Assembly: GCF_003115845.1 (NCBI RefSeq)
Contig: NZ_KZ819026.1
Coordinates: 1-64,000 of the forward strand
Length of the DNA: 64,000 nt
Reading direction: 5' to 3'
From: Brenneria roseae subsp. roseae
GTDB lineage: Bacteria > Pseudomonadota > Gammaproteobacteria > Enterobacterales > Enterobacteriaceae
Shown here: piece after piece, positions 1 through 8,231 of the stretch
Numbering within the stretch: position 1 is the first letter of the stretch
How the letters are laid out: each line of letters begins with the position of its first letter
The notes under the pieces: model-generated
Databases searched by the model: none
What the model was told of the DNA's origin: nothing
Seen by the model: only the letters and a program-made list of their open reading frames with translations
Translations under genes and position numbers: made by a program

Positions 1-338
1 GTAAATACCATGCAGATCATATGCCTTCTGCGGCGGCGGTTAAAGCTTATCTGCGACGTTTATATCCTAAACTTGATAAGAAAGTTTTAGATAAGATGGC
101 AGAAGATGTCGCGGCGATTATCATTCCTGCAGAAATACACCAGAAAATCAGTGAGACTTATGGTAAGCGTAATAGGCCTCAAAATATTGAGCAAGACTTT
201 CATGATTTACGCGGGGCTGTAGATCGTAACTTTGACGCGATAAAACCTAGTCTGAAAGAACATGGTGCGACAGAAGATCAGTTGGAAGCGGCAAGAGAAA
301 AAATGCATAAACTCAATGAAGAACAGGGGTTGTATTGA
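1..338 (+). CDS. Polymorphic toxin C-terminal domain (5' end outside window)
   Basis: The reading frame is open from the window edge (codons begin at base 3) to a TGA at 336-338, so this is the tail of a longer gene; the ATG at 21 is internal. The visible tail contains DHMPSAAAVKAYL, then IIIPAEIHQKISETYGKRN, and ends in a charged helix. A D-H-x-P-S element followed by an H...S-x-TYG-x-RN element recalls HNH/EndoVII-like nuclease tips of Rhs, CdiA and S-type bacteriocin proteins (family resemblance from memory, not a search). The next gene overlaps it in the way toxin and immunity genes do. The delivery domain lies outside the window, so whether it is Rhs, CDI or bacteriocin type cannot be said. 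Low GC compared with the core genes suggests transfer. Confidence 0.6.
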   Translation, partial: KYHADHMPSAAAVKAYLRRLYPKLDKKVLDKMAEDVAAIIIPAEIHQKISETYGKRNRPQNIEQDFHDLRGAVDRNFDAIKPSLKEHGATEDQLEAAREKMHKLNEEQGLY

Positions 339-805
339 TGACTGTATATGTAGAAGGATTAATCGATAGCTTGGGGAGAACCTATCAGGAGATATTTGAT
401 GCAGGTTTGATTCCTTATAAAACAAAGCCGACAGGCTTTGCTGGCGATCCTGATATCAGTTTAGATATGGTTAAGGAAGGGGTTTATCTTTCGTTTAGCC
501 GAAGTGATAGAGTCTTTAATGAAATAACATTAACGTTTGTAGATGATGATAAAAAAAATTGGATATTTCCCAATGAATTGAATTTTCCGTTGAAAACGCA
601 TATGTCTCGTGAGTATATTCATGAGTTTTTTGGACTTCCAGTGAAAAGTAGTCCTCCTGAGAAAATATTGAAACATCAGTTTGGTTGGATTGAACTTTAT
701 TCTGTAGAAGGAAAATACCTACCTACTAGTATGCAAGTTAATTATACGCGTGATGAGGTGGTTAAGACCATAACCTTCCTACTTACATCTACAGTTAGGT
801 GGTGA
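338..805 (+). CDS. Putative immunity protein, DUF6392-like
   Basis: This 155-residue soluble protein starts at the ATG at 338, which shares bases with the TGA of the toxin tail (TGATG); AGGGG sits 8 bases upstream. A longer start at TTG 335 is possible but less likely. It has no signal peptide or membrane segment. It starts MTVYVEGLIDSLGRTYQEI and carries GLIPYKTKPTGF and a late FGWIELYSVEG stretch, a layout I recall from DUF6392 proteins found beside bacteriocin-like toxins. Overlap and position argue that it neutralises the nuclease-like tip encoded just upstream. The immunity role is inferred from context only. Confidence 0.6.
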   Translation: MTVYVEGLIDSLGRTYQEIFDAGLIPYKTKPTGFAGDPDISLDMVKEGVYLSFSRSDRVFNEITLTFVDDDKKNWIFPNELNFPLKTHMSREYIHEFFGLPVKSSPPEKILKHQFGWIELYSVEGKYLPTSMQVNYTRDEVVKTITFLLTSTVRW

Positions 806-843
806 TTTTTATTAGTTTCGCGTTATTTGGATGGAAATAAAAT

Positions 844-1083
844 ATGGATGGCATGGTCGATGAGTTTGAATGTGGTTATCCATGCCCGTGCTGTGGTAAG
901 CATGAATTTGAAGTGTTAGGTGAATATGATATTTGCTCTAATTGTGGATGGGAGGATGATCCTTTTCAGTCTAAAAATCCTGATAGAAGTGGAGCAAACA
1001 AGATGAGTTTAAATGAAGCTAGAGAAGCTTTTAATATGGTCAAAAATTTAAATGATGTAATAGTAGAGAGAAATGGTGACTGA
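844..1083 (+). CDS. Small CPCC cysteine-rich protein
   Basis: The 79-residue protein has Cys10, the CPCC run at residues 14-17, and Cys31-x-x-Cys34 followed by GWEDD, then a conserved-looking NPDRSGANKMSLNEAREAF. This is the signature of the CPCC (cysteine-rich) family, which probably binds zinc through the two cysteine clusters. Members are often found in immunity-gene clusters of polymorphic toxin systems; here it follows the DUF6392-like gene by 38 bases in the same direction. It may be a second, orphan immunity gene. An alternative start is Met4 at 853. Composition is AT-rich like the two genes before it. Confidence 0.7.
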   Translation: MDGMVDEFECGYPCPCCGKHEFEVLGEYDICSNCGWEDDPFQSKNPDRSGANKMSLNEAREAFNMVKNLNDVIVERNGD

Positions 1084-1097
1084 TTCTTTATTCGATA

Positions 1098-1382
1098 TTA
1101 TTTCTTTAAAAAATGATCTTCAGGCCAGATGCCCGATTCAATCAACGCACTACACGCCAGCGTTCGGAAGCCATGACCACACAAATCGGTTTTGGTGTCG
1201 TAGCCCATTTTACGCAGTGCCTTGTTGATGGTGTTTTCACTCATGGGTTTCATTACGTCATAACAACCAGTGTGGATAAAACCCTCATCACAGCTCATAT
1301 CATAGGTGAGAGCTTTAAGCTTTTCTAAATGCCCAGTGCCTGACGGCACAAGGGAACATTGTGTTTTCTGAGTATCGGTCAT
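1098..1382 (-). pseudogene. Truncated P4-type integrase remnant
   Basis: Residues 47 to the end read MSENTINKALRKMGYDTKTD, then CGHGFRTLACSALIESG, the conserved core of P4-family tyrosine recombinases including the HxxR box. The frame stops shortly after, before the catalytic tyrosine, and the first ~45 residues do not look like integrase. The fragment is therefore a dead piece, probably fused to unrelated sequence. It lies about 360 bases from tRNA-Ser; P4-type integrases commonly insert into tRNA 3' ends, so it marks the edge of a decayed island that includes the toxin/immunity genes. Confidence 0.75.
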
Positions 1383-1654
1383 TTTCTGTAGGGCAACAAT
1401 GCGTCTCAGAAGGTTATGCTGGTGTCTAATAAAAGTGGGGGGAGGGTGAACTACACCTTCATGCTAAAAAACGTTCTCTGGTGTCTCTTGTGGAGGGGGA
1501 GCCAATAGTCCGATGTTGAGAGAGTAGTGCTCTTGTAAAAGATTAATGAATGCAGGTAGTAAAATCACACCTTGAGCTTTTCTTTGTATGCCTGCTGATA
1601 AATTAGCGCAGGAAAAAAACTAGCCTAATGAGAGGGATACTGGATTTCACAAAC
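1383..1654. other. Non-coding island edge
   Basis: I see no convincing gene here. It lies between the integrase remnant and the tRNA-Ser terminator and is probably debris from island decay. No second copy of the tRNA 3' end, which would mark an att site, was found by eye. Confidence 0.4.
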
Positions 1655-1682
1655 AAAAAAGTCCGCCGAAGCGAACTTTTTT
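1655..1682 (-). terminator. Intrinsic terminator of tRNA-Ser
   Basis: An AAAAAAGT / ACTTTTTT stem is closed by a CGC/GCG segment and a CGAA loop. On the minus strand it follows the tRNA by about 65 bases and ends in a T-run, as expected for a tRNA transcription unit. The A-run on the other side makes it potentially bidirectional. Confidence 0.7.
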
Positions 1683-1746
1683 ATGCATTACTTTATGCAG
1701 GACAAAACCAATAATGTGTCGTAACTAATCGATTCTATATCAAATA

Positions 1747-1836
1747 TGGCGGTGAGGGAGGGATTCGAACCCTCGATACGTTTTCACGTATACACACTTT
1801 CCAGGCGTGCTCCTTCAGCCTCTCGGACACCTCACC
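1747..1836 (-). tRNA. tRNA-Ser (GGA)
   Basis: Read on the minus strand, the sequence opens GGTGAGGTGTCCGAGAGGC, has the long variable arm of serine tRNAs, a GGTTCGAATCC T-loop and an encoded CCA end (1747-1749). The anticodon loop CCTGGAAAG gives anticodon GGA, reading UCC/UCU. It closely matches the E. coli serW/serX gene. In E. coli serX lies near ycdX/ycdY, as here, so the locus is syntenic. The island remnant with the dead integrase lies immediately on its 3' side. Confidence 0.97.
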
Positions 1837-2113
1837 GGGGTCATCAGCATGCGGTGCTGGGGACGGCGCTAATGTAGGGAAATTGCGGAACAGCGTCAAC
1901 AAACTTCTGCTCCTGATTCGTGCGTTTAGCTAAACTTAACGCAATTTGTTGCTTTACTCGCCATTTCGCCCGTCTTTATCGCCCCGTGCGCCACGGCGTC
2001 CCACCAAAATAATGTTTCAATTATGTTAAGTTGCGGTTGTTGAGTCGTTCGTTTGCTGTGCGATAACCCTAAAAATGTTATGCTATTAATCAAATGCTGA
2101 CTCAGGAGAAACC

Positions 2114-2851
2114 ATGTATCCCGTCGATTTACATATGCATACCGTTGCCAGTACTCACGCGTACAGTACGCTGCATGACTATATTGCTGAGGCCAAACAA
2201 AAAAATATTCGCCTGTTCGCTATTACCGATCATGGTCCGGATATGGCCGATGCGCCGCACTACTGGCATTTTATGAATATGCGCGTTTGGCCTCGGCTGG
2301 TCGATGGTGTGGGCATTCTGCGTGGAATTGAAGCCAATATTAAGAATATCCAGGGCGAAATTGATTGCACCGGACCGATGGTGGATCAGATCGATTTAAT
2401 TATTGCCGGATTTCATGAACCGGTTTTTCCACCCCAGGATAAAGCGACTCATACCGAAGCGATGATCGCCACCATGGCAAATGGCGATGCGCATATTATC
2501 AGTCATCCGGGCAACCCGAAATTCCCGGTTGATATCCGGGCTATCGCAGAAGCCGCGGCTAAATATGATGTCGCGCTGGAACTCAATAACTCTTCTTTTA
2601 TGCATTCCCGCAAGGGAAGCGAACCGAATTGTCGTGCCATTGCCGAAGCCGTACGTGATGCCGGCGGCGTACTTTCTTTAGGTTCCGATTCCCATATAGC
2701 CTTTTCTCTGGGAGACTTTACCCACTGCGAACGTATTTTGCAGGAAGTGAATTTCCCGCAGGAGCGGATTTTAAACGTAAGCCCTCGACGAGTACTGGAT
2801 TTCCTGGAGAGGAAAGGAAGACCGGCAATTGCCGAACTGGCTGATTTGTGA
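2114..2851 (+). CDS. ycdX: PHP-domain phosphatase YcdX
   Basis: The 245-residue protein has the same length as E. coli YcdX, a PHP-superfamily hydrolase with a trinuclear zinc site. The metal ligands are visible: H7 and H9 in DLHMHT, H15, H40 in ITDHG, the central HPGNPKFP, and a terminal GSDSH. The start has CAGGAG 5 bases upstream. The next gene, ycdY, follows after 27 bases; in E. coli YcdY acts as a chaperone that assists YcdX metallation and the pair affects swarming. The natural substrate is not settled. Cytoplasmic. Confidence 0.95.
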   Translation: MYPVDLHMHTVASTHAYSTLHDYIAEAKQKNIRLFAITDHGPDMADAPHYWHFMNMRVWPRLVDGVGILRGIEANIKNIQGEIDCTGPMVDQIDLIIAGFHEPVFPPQDKATHTEAMIATMANGDAHIISHPGNPKFPVDIRAIAEAAAKYDVALELNNSSFMHSRKGSEPNCRAIAEAVRDAGGVLSLGSDSHIAFSLGDFTHCERILQEVNFPQERILNVSPRRVLDFLERKGRPAIAELADL

Positions 2852-2878
2852 CACCGTCACTTAATAACAGGTTTCTGA

Positions 2879-3448
2879 ATGAACGAATTTTCTATTGTTT
2901 GCCGTATATTGGGTTCCTTGTTTTATCGTCAACCACAGGATCCGGTACTGGCGCCGGTGTTTACGCTCATCAAAGAAGGCAAGCTTCAGCAGCATTGGCC
3001 GCTGGAACAGGATGCCTTGCTGGAAAGGTTGCAAAAAGGTTTCGACCTTCCCGCCATGGAGGCTGATTATCAGGCTCTGTTTGTCGGTGATGATTGTGCC
3101 GTGCCGCCGTGGCGTTCCGCTTATGAAACCGATGAAAAGACGGATGTGCGCACTTTTTTGCAACAGCGTGGCATGCCGCTGAATGCCGGGCCGGTTGATC
3201 ACTTTGGCGGTCTGTTGTTGGCGACATCCTGGCTGGAGGATCAATCGCAGGATGATGAGACGGCAGCACAGATCGCACTGTTTGATGATTATCTGCTGCC
3301 CTGGAGCAATCGTTTTCTGGGTAAGGTTGAAAGTCATGCCGCTACGGCATTCTATCGCTCACTGGCAATCGTCTGCCGAGAAGCACTGGAAGCCATGCGC
3401 GATGAATTGGATGAAGACGTTAATGACGCGTCGGATGACGCAGAATAG
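2879..3448 (+). CDS. ycdY: TorD/DmsD-family chaperone YcdY
   Basis: This 189-residue, all-helical, acidic protein belongs to the TorD/DmsD (NarJ) redox-enzyme maturation family. The motif YQALFVGDDCAVPPWRSAYE at residues 60-80 matches the family's central segment. Its neighbour ycdX is the known partner, whose activity it promotes. The C-terminal tail is strongly acidic (DELDEDVNDASDDAE). No redox enzyme subunit lies nearby, consistent with a specialised YcdX role. Confidence 0.93.
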   Translation: MNEFSIVCRILGSLFYRQPQDPVLAPVFTLIKEGKLQQHWPLEQDALLERLQKGFDLPAMEADYQALFVGDDCAVPPWRSAYETDEKTDVRTFLQQRGMPLNAGPVDHFGGLLLATSWLEDQSQDDETAAQIALFDDYLLPWSNRFLGKVESHAATAFYRSLAIVCREALEAMRDELDEDVNDASDDAE

Positions 3449-3464
3449 CGGGTACGGAAAATGG

Positions 3465-3494
3465 GGCGTTTGCGGAAATCGTACCGTAAACGCC
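3465..3494. terminator. Hairpin between convergent ycdY and yceB
   Basis: GGCGTTTGCGG and CCGTAAACGCC form an 11-bp stem with one mismatch and an 8-base loop in the 61-base gap between two convergent genes. The T-run afterwards is weak (TTT), so termination efficiency is uncertain. Confidence 0.5.
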
Positions 3495-3509
3495 TTTCAC
3501 CTGACCCTG

Positions 3510-4073
3510 TTAGTCAGTGAACAGAATAACAATTTGTCCTGGCTTGATTTCGATGCCTTTCGCCATTTTCTTCGCCAGCGCTTCAGTGGTGCTGTTATCC
3601 GCATTCAGAATATAGGCGGGTTTTTGATCAAAGTAACTTTTCAGCGATTGATCCAGATAGGGGCTTAACGTCTTCATCACCGCTTGCATTTTTTCAGGCT
3701 GAACGGTGTAGTCAACCAGTTCCATCTCTTTCAGATAGATAGCCCCCTGAGCCTTATCGAACACCGGCTGTGCTTTCAGGGTCAGCTTCAGGTCGGCGGT
3801 CTGGTTACCCAGCAGAGAGCTGATATCCACGTTAGCATTACCCGATAAGGTAATTTTTCCCGGTTCGGCTCTGCCAATCTGACTGGTCAGATCGGACAGA
3901 ATAATATTGGCATCCACCACGCCGGGAACGCCCAGCTGTTTTTTATAATCATTGTGTTTTTGCAGGTATTCGTTAACTTCCTGCTCGCTTAGCGTGTATT
4001 GCGTCAGTTTGTTGCAAGCGCTTAGCGTAAAAGTGAGCAGCAATGCGGTTGCCGCCAATCCTAACTTCTTCAT
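3510..4073 (-). CDS. yceB: Lipoprotein YceB (DUF1439)
   Basis: The 187-residue protein is an outer-membrane-type lipoprotein: MKKLGLAATALLLTFTLSAC has a basic start, a hydrophobic core and the lipobox LSAC with Cys20. The rest matches E. coli YceB (186 residues, DUF1439), a fold related to lipid-binding TULIP-like proteins; its function is unknown. I chose the ATG at 4073 rather than an upstream in-frame ATG because GAGG lies 7 bases upstream and only this start gives a proper signal peptide. Monocistronic, convergent with ycdY. Confidence 0.92.
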   Translation of the reverse strand: MKKLGLAATALLLTFTLSACNKLTQYTLSEQEVNEYLQKHNDYKKQLGVPGVVDANIILSDLTSQIGRAEPGKITLSGNANVDISSLLGNQTADLKLTLKAQPVFDKAQGAIYLKEMELVDYTVQPEKMQAVMKTLSPYLDQSLKSYFDQKPAYILNADNSTTEALAKKMAKGIEIKPGQIVILFTD

Positions 4074-4211
4074 TATTTTGACCTCAATCAGGCTTCCCGC
4101 GAGTGTAATCCGGTAACTCATATGCAATCACAGGGTGCATGCTTACCACATCCATACCAATCAGATAGCACTGAAAACAAAGAATATAGCCTACGGTGAA
4201 TAGGAACAATC

Positions 4212-4242
4212 AAGAAAAATGCCGCTTCATGGCGAAGCGGCA
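4212..4242 (-). terminator. Intrinsic terminator of grxB
   Basis: On the minus strand TGCCGCTTC / GAAGCGGCA forms a tight hairpin followed by TTTTTCTT, 13 bases beyond the grxB stop. Confidence 0.8.
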
Positions 4243-4254
4243 AGCCGGCGTCGG

Positions 4255-4902
4255 TTACTGCGCCAGACTACTCAACAAGGTGACCTGAGTTTGTTTGGCC
4301 ATATTGTCACGGTAGTCGGCAACGCGAGATGGCGGCGTGACGCCCGCGACAATCGACAGGGAGCGTAACAGCGGGAACAGATGGATATCATCCAGAGACA
4401 GTTCGCCGTTGCAGGCATTGGGACGCTCAATGAGCGGGTCCAGATCCGACAGGTCATTGTTCAGCTTTTTAATCAATCCTTTCGAATGGCTGAGGTGTTC
4501 AGCAAAGCTGCCTAACTGGGCTTCTTTTTTCTTGGTGAAATACTGACGGGCGGAAGCAGATGCAAACTCCTCGAATGACGCCTGGGCAAAACGGGGAATA
4601 ATCAGACGCGGAGTATAGTCGGACACCTTGCGCAACCAGGCCGCGATGGCCGGATTGGCCGGGCCGATCAGGAGCGGTTTCCGGTCGTAGTTATCAATGA
4701 AATGAACGATATCCAGACTTTCCGGCATATAGCTGCCATCGTCCTTTTGCAGGATGGGCACCATTTTTTGACCAATCAGTCTGGTTGGCGTCTCTTCATC
4801 GTCATTCGCTAAGATTTGCAGTTCAACAGGGATATTCTTCAGGCCGAAAATCATACGTGCCTTCACACAGTAGGGACAGTGATCGTAAATATATAACTTC
4901 AT
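4255..4902 (-). CDS. grxB: Glutaredoxin 2
   Basis: The 215-residue protein matches E. coli Grx2, the large, GST-like glutaredoxin that reduces disulfides with glutathione. The redox motif is C9-P-Y-C12 in MKLYIYDHCPYCVKARMIFG. An N-terminal thioredoxin fold is followed by an all-helical GST-type C-terminal domain. The ATG at 4902 gives the family's usual N-terminus and has AGAGGA upstream; the frame stays open for 56 codons further, but these are out of character. In E. coli grxB also neighbours mdtH. Cytoplasmic. Confidence 0.95.
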   Translation of the reverse strand: MKLYIYDHCPYCVKARMIFGLKNIPVELQILANDDEETPTRLIGQKMVPILQKDDGSYMPESLDIVHFIDNYDRKPLLIGPANPAIAAWLRKVSDYTPRLIIPRFAQASFEEFASASARQYFTKKKEAQLGSFAEHLSHSKGLIKKLNNDLSDLDPLIERPNACNGELSLDDIHLFPLLRSLSIVAGVTPPSRVADYRDNMAKQTQVTLLSSLAQ

Positions 4903-5176
4903 ACTTGTTATCCTCTGGTTCACTGATGCACCCGTTGTCTTGAAATGGCGCGATCGCCCTAATTGCTGGTTCATGCAGAACATCGGATTCGTTCGTGACC
5001 GACAGGCTGCCACATCGCGACGCCGGGTATAAGACAATGGCCGCGAGGGCGGCCGGGATATACTCCACAAACAATCAATAACAATTATTTGAATGTATTA
5101 GGAAAGTATGGAGCGCTTTACCGGCGAGATCAAATCGCCCGTTAAAGATGGCTCCGGGCGTCTATTGGGCAGGCGC

Positions 5177-6382
5177 TTAGTGGCCGCCCAGCATCGCGGG
5201 TTCAATGCGGCGTTGATTGAACTGCCAATAAAGTGCCGCCAGAGTGAGAAAACCGATGGTGCCCAGCATGAACCAAGGCAGTTCTGGCTGATTGAGCGCA
5301 TGCCCGGTATCGAACAGCCAGCCACCGCCGCTGTAGCCAATCGCGCCGCCCAGCGCGAGCCCAAGACGACTGAATCCCATATAGCTGCCTCTGGCGCGAG
5401 CATCGGCCAATGAGGCGTTCAGCGTTTCACGGGCGGGTTCCGCAATAATGGAGCCGATATAAAACAGGCTGATCAGTATCAGCAAAGATTGCAGGCTGGT
5501 TGTCAGGCCGATCGGGAACATGCTGACCGACATGATAAACAGGCCAGCCATCAGGCGTTGTTCCAGGCGAAAACGTTTTTCGCTCCAGCGGGCAATAGGA
5601 TAAAGCAGCGTCAGTGACAGCGTCGCTTCAATCGCATACATCCATTTTATCGCGGCGGGCGTACCGGCAATTTCATTCACCATAATGGGCAGCATCAACA
5701 GCACCTGAACCGCCAGCATGTAATAACCCGTCAGCGTCAGCACATAGGTCAGGAAACGACGATCGCGAATAACGCGTGTCAGGCCCTCCCGTATCGGGGT
5801 TTTAACCATCGAGGTACGGTAAGCGGGCAAGAGCCACAGGTTCAGCGCTGCCGCCAGCACGAAGATCACCGCGCCTACCCAGCAGACGATTTCGAAGTCA
5901 TACCGGAGCAGCCAACTGCCGATAAGCGCGCCGATCACCGCACCCGCACTATCCTGCATCATCAGCAAGGAGTAGAAACGGCCGCGTTCCTGGGGACGAA
6001 TCAGCTTGACAACCAGCGCTGTCCTTGGTGGATCGAAAAGCGTCCCCCCTAAACCGGAGAGGGCGCAGGAGAGCCACAATAGCCAGGGCTCATCGGCAAT
6101 CGCCATGAAAACGAAGCCGGAAGCGCGTAACAACATGCCGGTGACAATCATCGGTTTCGCGCCGAAGCGGTCGGCGATGGCGCCGCCGAAAACCCCCAGA
6201 CCCTGTTGAATAAACTGGCGTAGTCCCAGTGCGATACCGACCAATAATGCCGCCCAGCCAAGCTGATCGACAAATCGGATGGAAATAAGGGGAAAAACCA
6301 CGAAAAATCCCAGAACCACCAGCATATTATCCAGCAATAAAAAATATTTGCCCAGGCTCCGAGCTTGCGACATCAGAGGCAT
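5177..6382 (-). CDS. mdtH: MFS efflux transporter MdtH
   Basis: The 401-residue, 12-TM major facilitator protein corresponds to E. coli MdtH (402 residues). The N-terminus [21 protein letters not shown] and the inter-helix motif [13 protein letters not shown] (motif A, between TM2 and TM3) are diagnostic. MdtH contributes to quinolone resistance when overexpressed in E. coli. The ATG at 6382 fits the family; Met4 is an alternative. It reads in the same direction as grxB, about 270 bases apart, with rimJ divergent upstream, as in E. coli. Inner membrane. Confidence 0.93.
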   Translation of the reverse strand: MPLMSQARSLGKYFLLLDNMLVVLGFFVVFPLISIRFVDQLGWAALLVGIALGLRQFIQQGLGVFGGAIADRFGAKPMIVTGMLLRASGFVFMAIADEPWLLWLSCALSGLGGTLFDPPRTALVVKLIRPQERGRFYSLLMMQDSAGAVIGALIGSWLLRYDFEIVCWVGAVIFVLAAALNLWLLPAYRTSMVKTPIREGLTRVIRDRRFLTYVLTLTGYYMLAVQVLLMLPIMVNEIAGTPAAIKWMYAIEATLSLTLLYPIARWSEKRFRLEQRLMAGLFIMSVSMFPIGLTTSLQSLLILISLFYIGSIIAEPARETLNASLADARARGSYMGFSRLGLALGGAIGYSGGGWLFDTGHALNQPELPWFMLGTIGFLTLAALYWQFNQRRIEPAMLGGH

Positions 6383-6697
6383 GTATCACCACAAAAAGAA
6401 GAGAGGAAAATAACAGACGTGACTATTTTGTACTCTATTTTCCATTTGGAATAGCCCGTTGATGGATAATATTTTTTTATCGAGTGAACGTTATCTGAGT
6501 AGCATTTTTTGCCTAAAAAATAAATTTATTGATTCGATCGAACAATAACTCAGCGAAGTGGATTTTACGCCAGAGAATTTATGCGGTTATAGTAAGCATT
6601 ATCGGTAATGCGCGGTATTTTCTGCTGTCAGAGAATATTTATTTTTTTTGCCCCGATGAATTTTACTTATCGAACAAACTGAAATCTGGGGGGAGGA
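6383..6697. other. Intergenic region between mdtH and rimJ
   Basis: The 315-bp AT-rich gap separates divergent genes and should hold both promoters. I could not assign a -35/-10 pair with confidence and found no gene. The 3' end carries a very strong Shine-Dalgarno (GGGGGGAGGA) directly before the rimJ ATG. Confidence 0.5.
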
Positions 6698-7282
6698 ATG
6701 TTTGGCTACCGTTCTACGCCAGCAAAAGTTCATTTAATAACCGATCGGTTAGTGGTGCGTTTGGCCCATGAGCGCGATGCATGGCGTCTGGCTGAATACT
6801 ATTCGGAAAATCGTGATTTTCTCAAGCCCTGGGAACCGGTGCGTGACGCCAGCCACTGCTATCCATCCGGCTGGCAGGCACGATTGAGCGTCATTAACGA
6901 TATGCATAAACAGGGCAGCGCCTACTATTTTTTGCTGCTGGATCCTAATGAAACCGAAGTGCGGGGCGTGGCCAACTTTAGCAACGTGCTGCGCGGTTCC
7001 TTTCACGCCTGTTATCTTGGCTACTCGCTAGGGGAGAAATGGCAGGGGCAGGGGCTGATGTATGAGGCTCTGCAACCTGCGTTGCGTTATATGCAACGTC
7101 AGCAATACATGCACAGAATTATGGCCAACCATATGCCACATAACCATCGCAGTGGAAATTTACTGGCCAGACTGGGATTCGAACGTGAAGGTTACGCGAA
7201 AAACTATCTGCTGATTGATGGAAAATGGCAGGATCACGTTTTGACGGCCTTGACCAACCATGACTGGAAACCACAGCGCTAA
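6698..7282 (+). CDS. rimJ: Ribosomal protein S5 N-acetyltransferase RimJ
   Basis: The 194-residue GNAT-family enzyme has the same length as E. coli RimJ, which acetylates the N-terminal alanine of ribosomal protein S5 and also assists 30S assembly. The acetyl-CoA-binding loop is at [18 protein letters not shown], and [23 protein letters not shown] is the typical GNAT motif B region. A strong GGAGGA precedes the ATG. It is followed after 9 bases by yceH, probably as an operon. Confidence 0.95.
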   Translation: MFGYRSTPAKVHLITDRLVVRLAHERDAWRLAEYYSENRDFLKPWEPVRDASHCYPSGWQARLSVINDMHKQGSAYYFLLLDPNETEVRGVANFSNVLRGSFHACYLGYSLGEKWQGQGLMYEALQPALRYMQRQQYMHRIMANHMPHNHRSGNLLARLGFEREGYAKNYLLIDGKWQDHVLTALTNHDWKPQR

Positions 7283-7291
7283 GGAATCATG

Positions 7292-7927
7292 ATGAAATAT
7301 CAGCTAAGTGCCCGCGAGGCCAGAGTGATTGGCTGCATGCTGGAAAAGCAAATCACGACGCCGGAACAGTACCCCATGTCGCTAAATGGCGTTACGACGG
7401 CATGCAACCAGAAAACGAACCGTGAACCCGTGATGGAGTTGAACGAGACCGATGTTCAGCAAACGCTGGATTTGCTGGTGAAAAAACACTTTCTGCGTAC
7501 GCTCAGCGGATTTGGCAATCGGGTTGTGAAATATGAACATCGTTTTTGCAATTCGGAATTTGGCGATCTAAAGTTTTCGCCTGCGGAAGTGGCGCTGGTG
7601 GCGACCTTGCTGCTGCGTGGCGCGCAGACGCCGGGTGAACTGCGTACGCGCGCGACCCGGTTGTATGAGTTTGCCGATGTAAGCGAAGTGGAAAAGACAT
7701 TGGAACACCTGCAACAGCGGGAAGATGGTCCCTTTGTAGCGCGTCTGGCGCGAGAACCGGGCAAGCGGGAAAGTCGTTATATGCATCTTTTCAGCGGTGA
7801 GCCAGGTGAAACGTTAGCCGCGGCGGACGAAACGGCGTCTGACGATTTGTCGCTGGCCGAGCGGGTGGAAACGCTGGAAAAAGAGGTCGCAGAACTGAAA
7901 CGTCAACTTGCCGAACGTTTATCGTAA
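7292..7927 (+). CDS. yceH: DUF480 protein YceH
   Basis: The 211-residue protein matches E. coli YceH. Two winged-helix-like repeats make up the DUF480 part ([26 protein letters not shown], then [21 protein letters not shown]), and the C-terminus is a short coiled coil ([19 protein letters not shown]). Function is unknown. Of two adjacent ATGs, the second (7292) matches the family start MKYQL and leaves 6 bases after AAGGA. In E. coli the next gene is mviM; here only its 3' stub remains. Confidence 0.92.
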   Translation: MKYQLSAREARVIGCMLEKQITTPEQYPMSLNGVTTACNQKTNREPVMELNETDVQQTLDLLVKKHFLRTLSGFGNRVVKYEHRFCNSEFGDLKFSPAEVALVATLLLRGAQTPGELRTRATRLYEFADVSEVEKTLEHLQQREDGPFVARLAREPGKRESRYMHLFSGEPGETLAAADETASDDLSLAERVETLEKEVAELKRQLAERLS

Positions 7928-8106
7928 AAACATTAATCGCCGTTGGAGACGTCATTGCAAACAACCGTTGGCAGACCTCGTTAGAACAGCGAGGTTTTGT
8001 TGGGGCGCTGAGTCATTTTATTGATGCCATTGAGCAACAGAAACCCGCGGAAACATCGGGTAAGCAGGCTCAATGCATGATTGATGAATTGTTGGGAAAA
8101 AGCTGA
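7924..8106 (+). pseudogene. mviM: 3' remnant of mviM (yceM) oxidoreductase
   Basis: Translating the frame that ends with TGA at 8104-8106 gives ...NNRWQTSLEQRGFVGALSHFIDAIEQQ..., ending KQAQCMIDELLGKS. This is the C-terminal tail of the Gfo/Idh/MocA-family protein MviM, which in E. coli sits between yceH and murJ (mviN). About 250 upstream codons, including the NAD-binding domain, are absent; the surviving frame runs back into the yceH stop. The gene has been lost by an internal deletion that kept its last ~50 codons in the correct place. Confidence 0.85.
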
Positions 8107-8231
8107 AAATATCGGCGGTCATAACAATGTCCGGTAGCTATTAAGCGTACAATGCGTAGACTAGGCGCACCTCGCAATCAGATGACCCCGAACGGTCATA
8201 ATAGTCCCCGGACATTTCAGAATATAATCGG

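Noticed and set aside
5108..5413. Plus-strand frame overlapping the end of mdtH
   Set aside because: It mirrors mdtH codons and has no independent support.
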